A stretch of 6,577 bases of DNA, taken from assembly GCA_016763215.1 (NCBI GenBank), contig JAESUF010000213.1, positions 1 through 6,577 on the forward strand, in the 5' to 3' direction. Under the pieces are notes generated by a model. It saw only the letters and a program-made list of their open reading frames with translations, was not told where the DNA came from and made no database searches. Origin of the DNA: Flavobacteriaceae bacterium. GTDB taxonomy: Bacteria > Bacteroidota > Bacteroidia > Flavobacteriales > Flavobacteriaceae. This document shows, in pieces, positions 5,560 through 6,577 of the stretch. Each line of letters begins with the position of its first letter. Position 1 is the stretch's first letter. The position numbers were made by a program, and so were the translations under genes.

Positions 5560-6577
5560 ATGAAAAAAATCTACATACTATTCTTACTTTTTATGACTTC
5601 AAGTGCGGTTCTTTCTGCGCAAAGTACAGACGAAGTCGTTCAAAATATTATTAAGGAGGCAAATGAGAATTCACAACTCGAAAAATTAGGACATGAGTTG
5701 ATGGATGTGATCGGACCAAGATTGGTTGGAACGCCACAAATGAAGCAAGCCAACGATTGGGCTGTTGCTAAATACAACTCATGGGGGATTTCTGCTAAAA
5801 ACGAAAAGTGGGGTGAATGGAGAGGTTGGGAACGCGGAATTACGCATATAGATATGGTGTACCCGAGAGTTCAAAGCTTACGTGGAACTCAGTTGGCTTG
5901 GAATCCTAGTACTTCAAATAAAGGAGTTACGGCTGAATTAATAACATTACCAACTGTAGCAAATAAAGCTGAGTTTCAGAAGTGGTTACCTTCGGTAAAA
6001 GGGAAATTGGTCATGATTTCTATGAATCAACCTACTGGAAGACCTAATTATAACTGGGAAGAATTTGCAACAAAAGAGTCTTTTGAAAAAATGAAGAAAG
6101 ATCGAAGTGCAAAGACCAGTGCATGGAGAGAAAACATACGAAATACAGGATTTAACTCTAGATCGATCATTGCTGCTTTAGAAGAAGCAGGAGCAGTTGG
6201 GATTGTTTCTTCAAGATGGTCAAATGGTTTCGGAGTGAATAAAATTTTTAGCGCAAGAACAAAAAAGATTCCTACAGTAGATTTAGAATTGGAAGACTAC
6301 GGGATGTTGTATCGATTGGTAGAATATGGAGACAAACCAAAAATTAAGATTGTTGCAAAATCAAAAGAACTAGGAAAAGTTCCAAACTTTAATACCATTG
6401 CTGAAATTAAAGGAACCGAAAAACCAGACGAGTATGTAATTCTTTCGGCACATTTCGATTCTTGGGATGGAGCTACTGGAGCTACAGATAATGGAACAGG
6501 AACATTGGTTATGATGGAAGCGATGCGTATTTTAAAGAAGATGTATCCGAACCCAAAACGTACGATTTTGGTTGGAC
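5560..6577 (+). CDS. Exported M28-family metallopeptidase (3' end outside window)
   Basis: An open frame runs from the ATG at 5560-5562 to the right edge without a stop, giving 339 complete codons. Residues 1-20 are a signal peptide (MKKIYILFLLFM..., cleavage likely after VLSA, before QSTDE), so the enzyme acts in the periplasm or outside the cell. Residues about 40-110 carry the N-terminal part of the peptidase fold (LMDVIGPRLVGTPQ near 48-60). Residues about 120-265 look like an inserted PA-type lid domain (KGKLVMIS near 147-154; LEEAGAVGIVSS near 207-218). The catalytic domain resumes with SAHFDSWDGATGATDNGTG (296-314), giving the zinc ligands His298 and Asp310 and the catalytic Asp300 of the M28 pattern HxD...DN. 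The expected Glu-Glu motif would lie just beyond the window, so the active site is only partly verified. Relatives are aminopeptidases or carboxypeptidases with a bimetal zinc centre; the specificity cannot be told. Whether a type IX secretion tail exists cannot be seen. Confidence 0.9.
   Translation, partial: MKKIYILFLLFMTSSAVLSAQSTDEVVQNIIKEANENSQLEKLGHELMDVIGPRLVGTPQMKQANDWAVAKYNSWGISAKNEKWGEWRGWERGITHIDMVYPRVQSLRGTQLAWNPSTSNKGVTAELITLPTVANKAEFQKWLPSVKGKLVMISMNQPTGRPNYNWEEFATKESFEKMKKDRSAKTSAWRENIRNTGFNSRSIIAALEEAGAVGIVSSRWSNGFGVNKIFSARTKKIPTVDLELEDYGMLYRLVEYGDKPKIKIVAKSKELGKVPNFNTIAEIKGTEKPDEYVILSAHFDSWDGATGATDNGTGTLVMMEAMRILKKMYPNPKRTILVG

Overview
This window looks like ordinary chromosomal DNA from a member of the Bacteroidota, most likely the Flavobacteriia. 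The reasons are its AT-rich composition, A/T-rich leaders with no Shine-Dalgarno sequence in front of every gene, -7 boxes close to the Bacteroidota form TAnnTTTG, a TonB-dependent receptor with an N-terminal carboxypeptidase-regulatory-like domain, and protein sequences (for example the RecJ N-terminus MRWTIKP) of flavobacterial character. Genus cannot be fixed from the sequence alone. No RNA gene, transposon, prophage, CRISPR array or integration site was found.

Layout from left to right. (1) 1-1568, minus strand: the N-terminal 522 codons of a TonB-dependent outer-membrane receptor, cut off by the left edge. (2) 1569-1667: a 99-bp divergent intergenic region with a good -7 box for the rightward gene. 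(3) 1668-2720, plus strand: an exported or membrane-anchored endonuclease/exonuclease/phosphatase-family enzyme with its DNase I-like active-site residues in place. (4) 2707-4407, minus strand: complete recJ, whose 3' end overlaps the previous gene tail-to-tail by 14 bp. (5) 4437-4859, minus strand: an OsmC-family thiol peroxidase-like protein, 29 bp upstream of recJ and probably cotranscribed with it. (6) 4860-4944: an 85-bp divergent regulatory region with a -7 box and a 10-bp direct repeat. (7) 4945-5535, plus strand: an AhpD-like/carboxymuconolactone decarboxylase-family protein. (8) 5560-6577, plus strand: the N-terminal 339 codons of an exported M28-type metallopeptidase, cut off by the right edge and only 24 bp behind gene 7.

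Two divergent units stand out. The receptor and the exported phosphoesterase/nuclease start head to head, which suggests (inference only) an envelope module that digests and takes up a phosphate-containing or nucleic-acid substrate. The OsmC protein and the AhpD-like protein also start head to head, and both belong to Cys-based hydroperoxide-handling families. They share a short control region with a repeated 10-mer, and recJ (single-strand DNA exonuclease, DNA repair) follows the OsmC gene. This makes a plausible small oxidative-stress locus. I found no convincing novel system. The best leads are the repeat-containing control region, the atypical active site of the AhpD-like protein and the receptor/nuclease pair.
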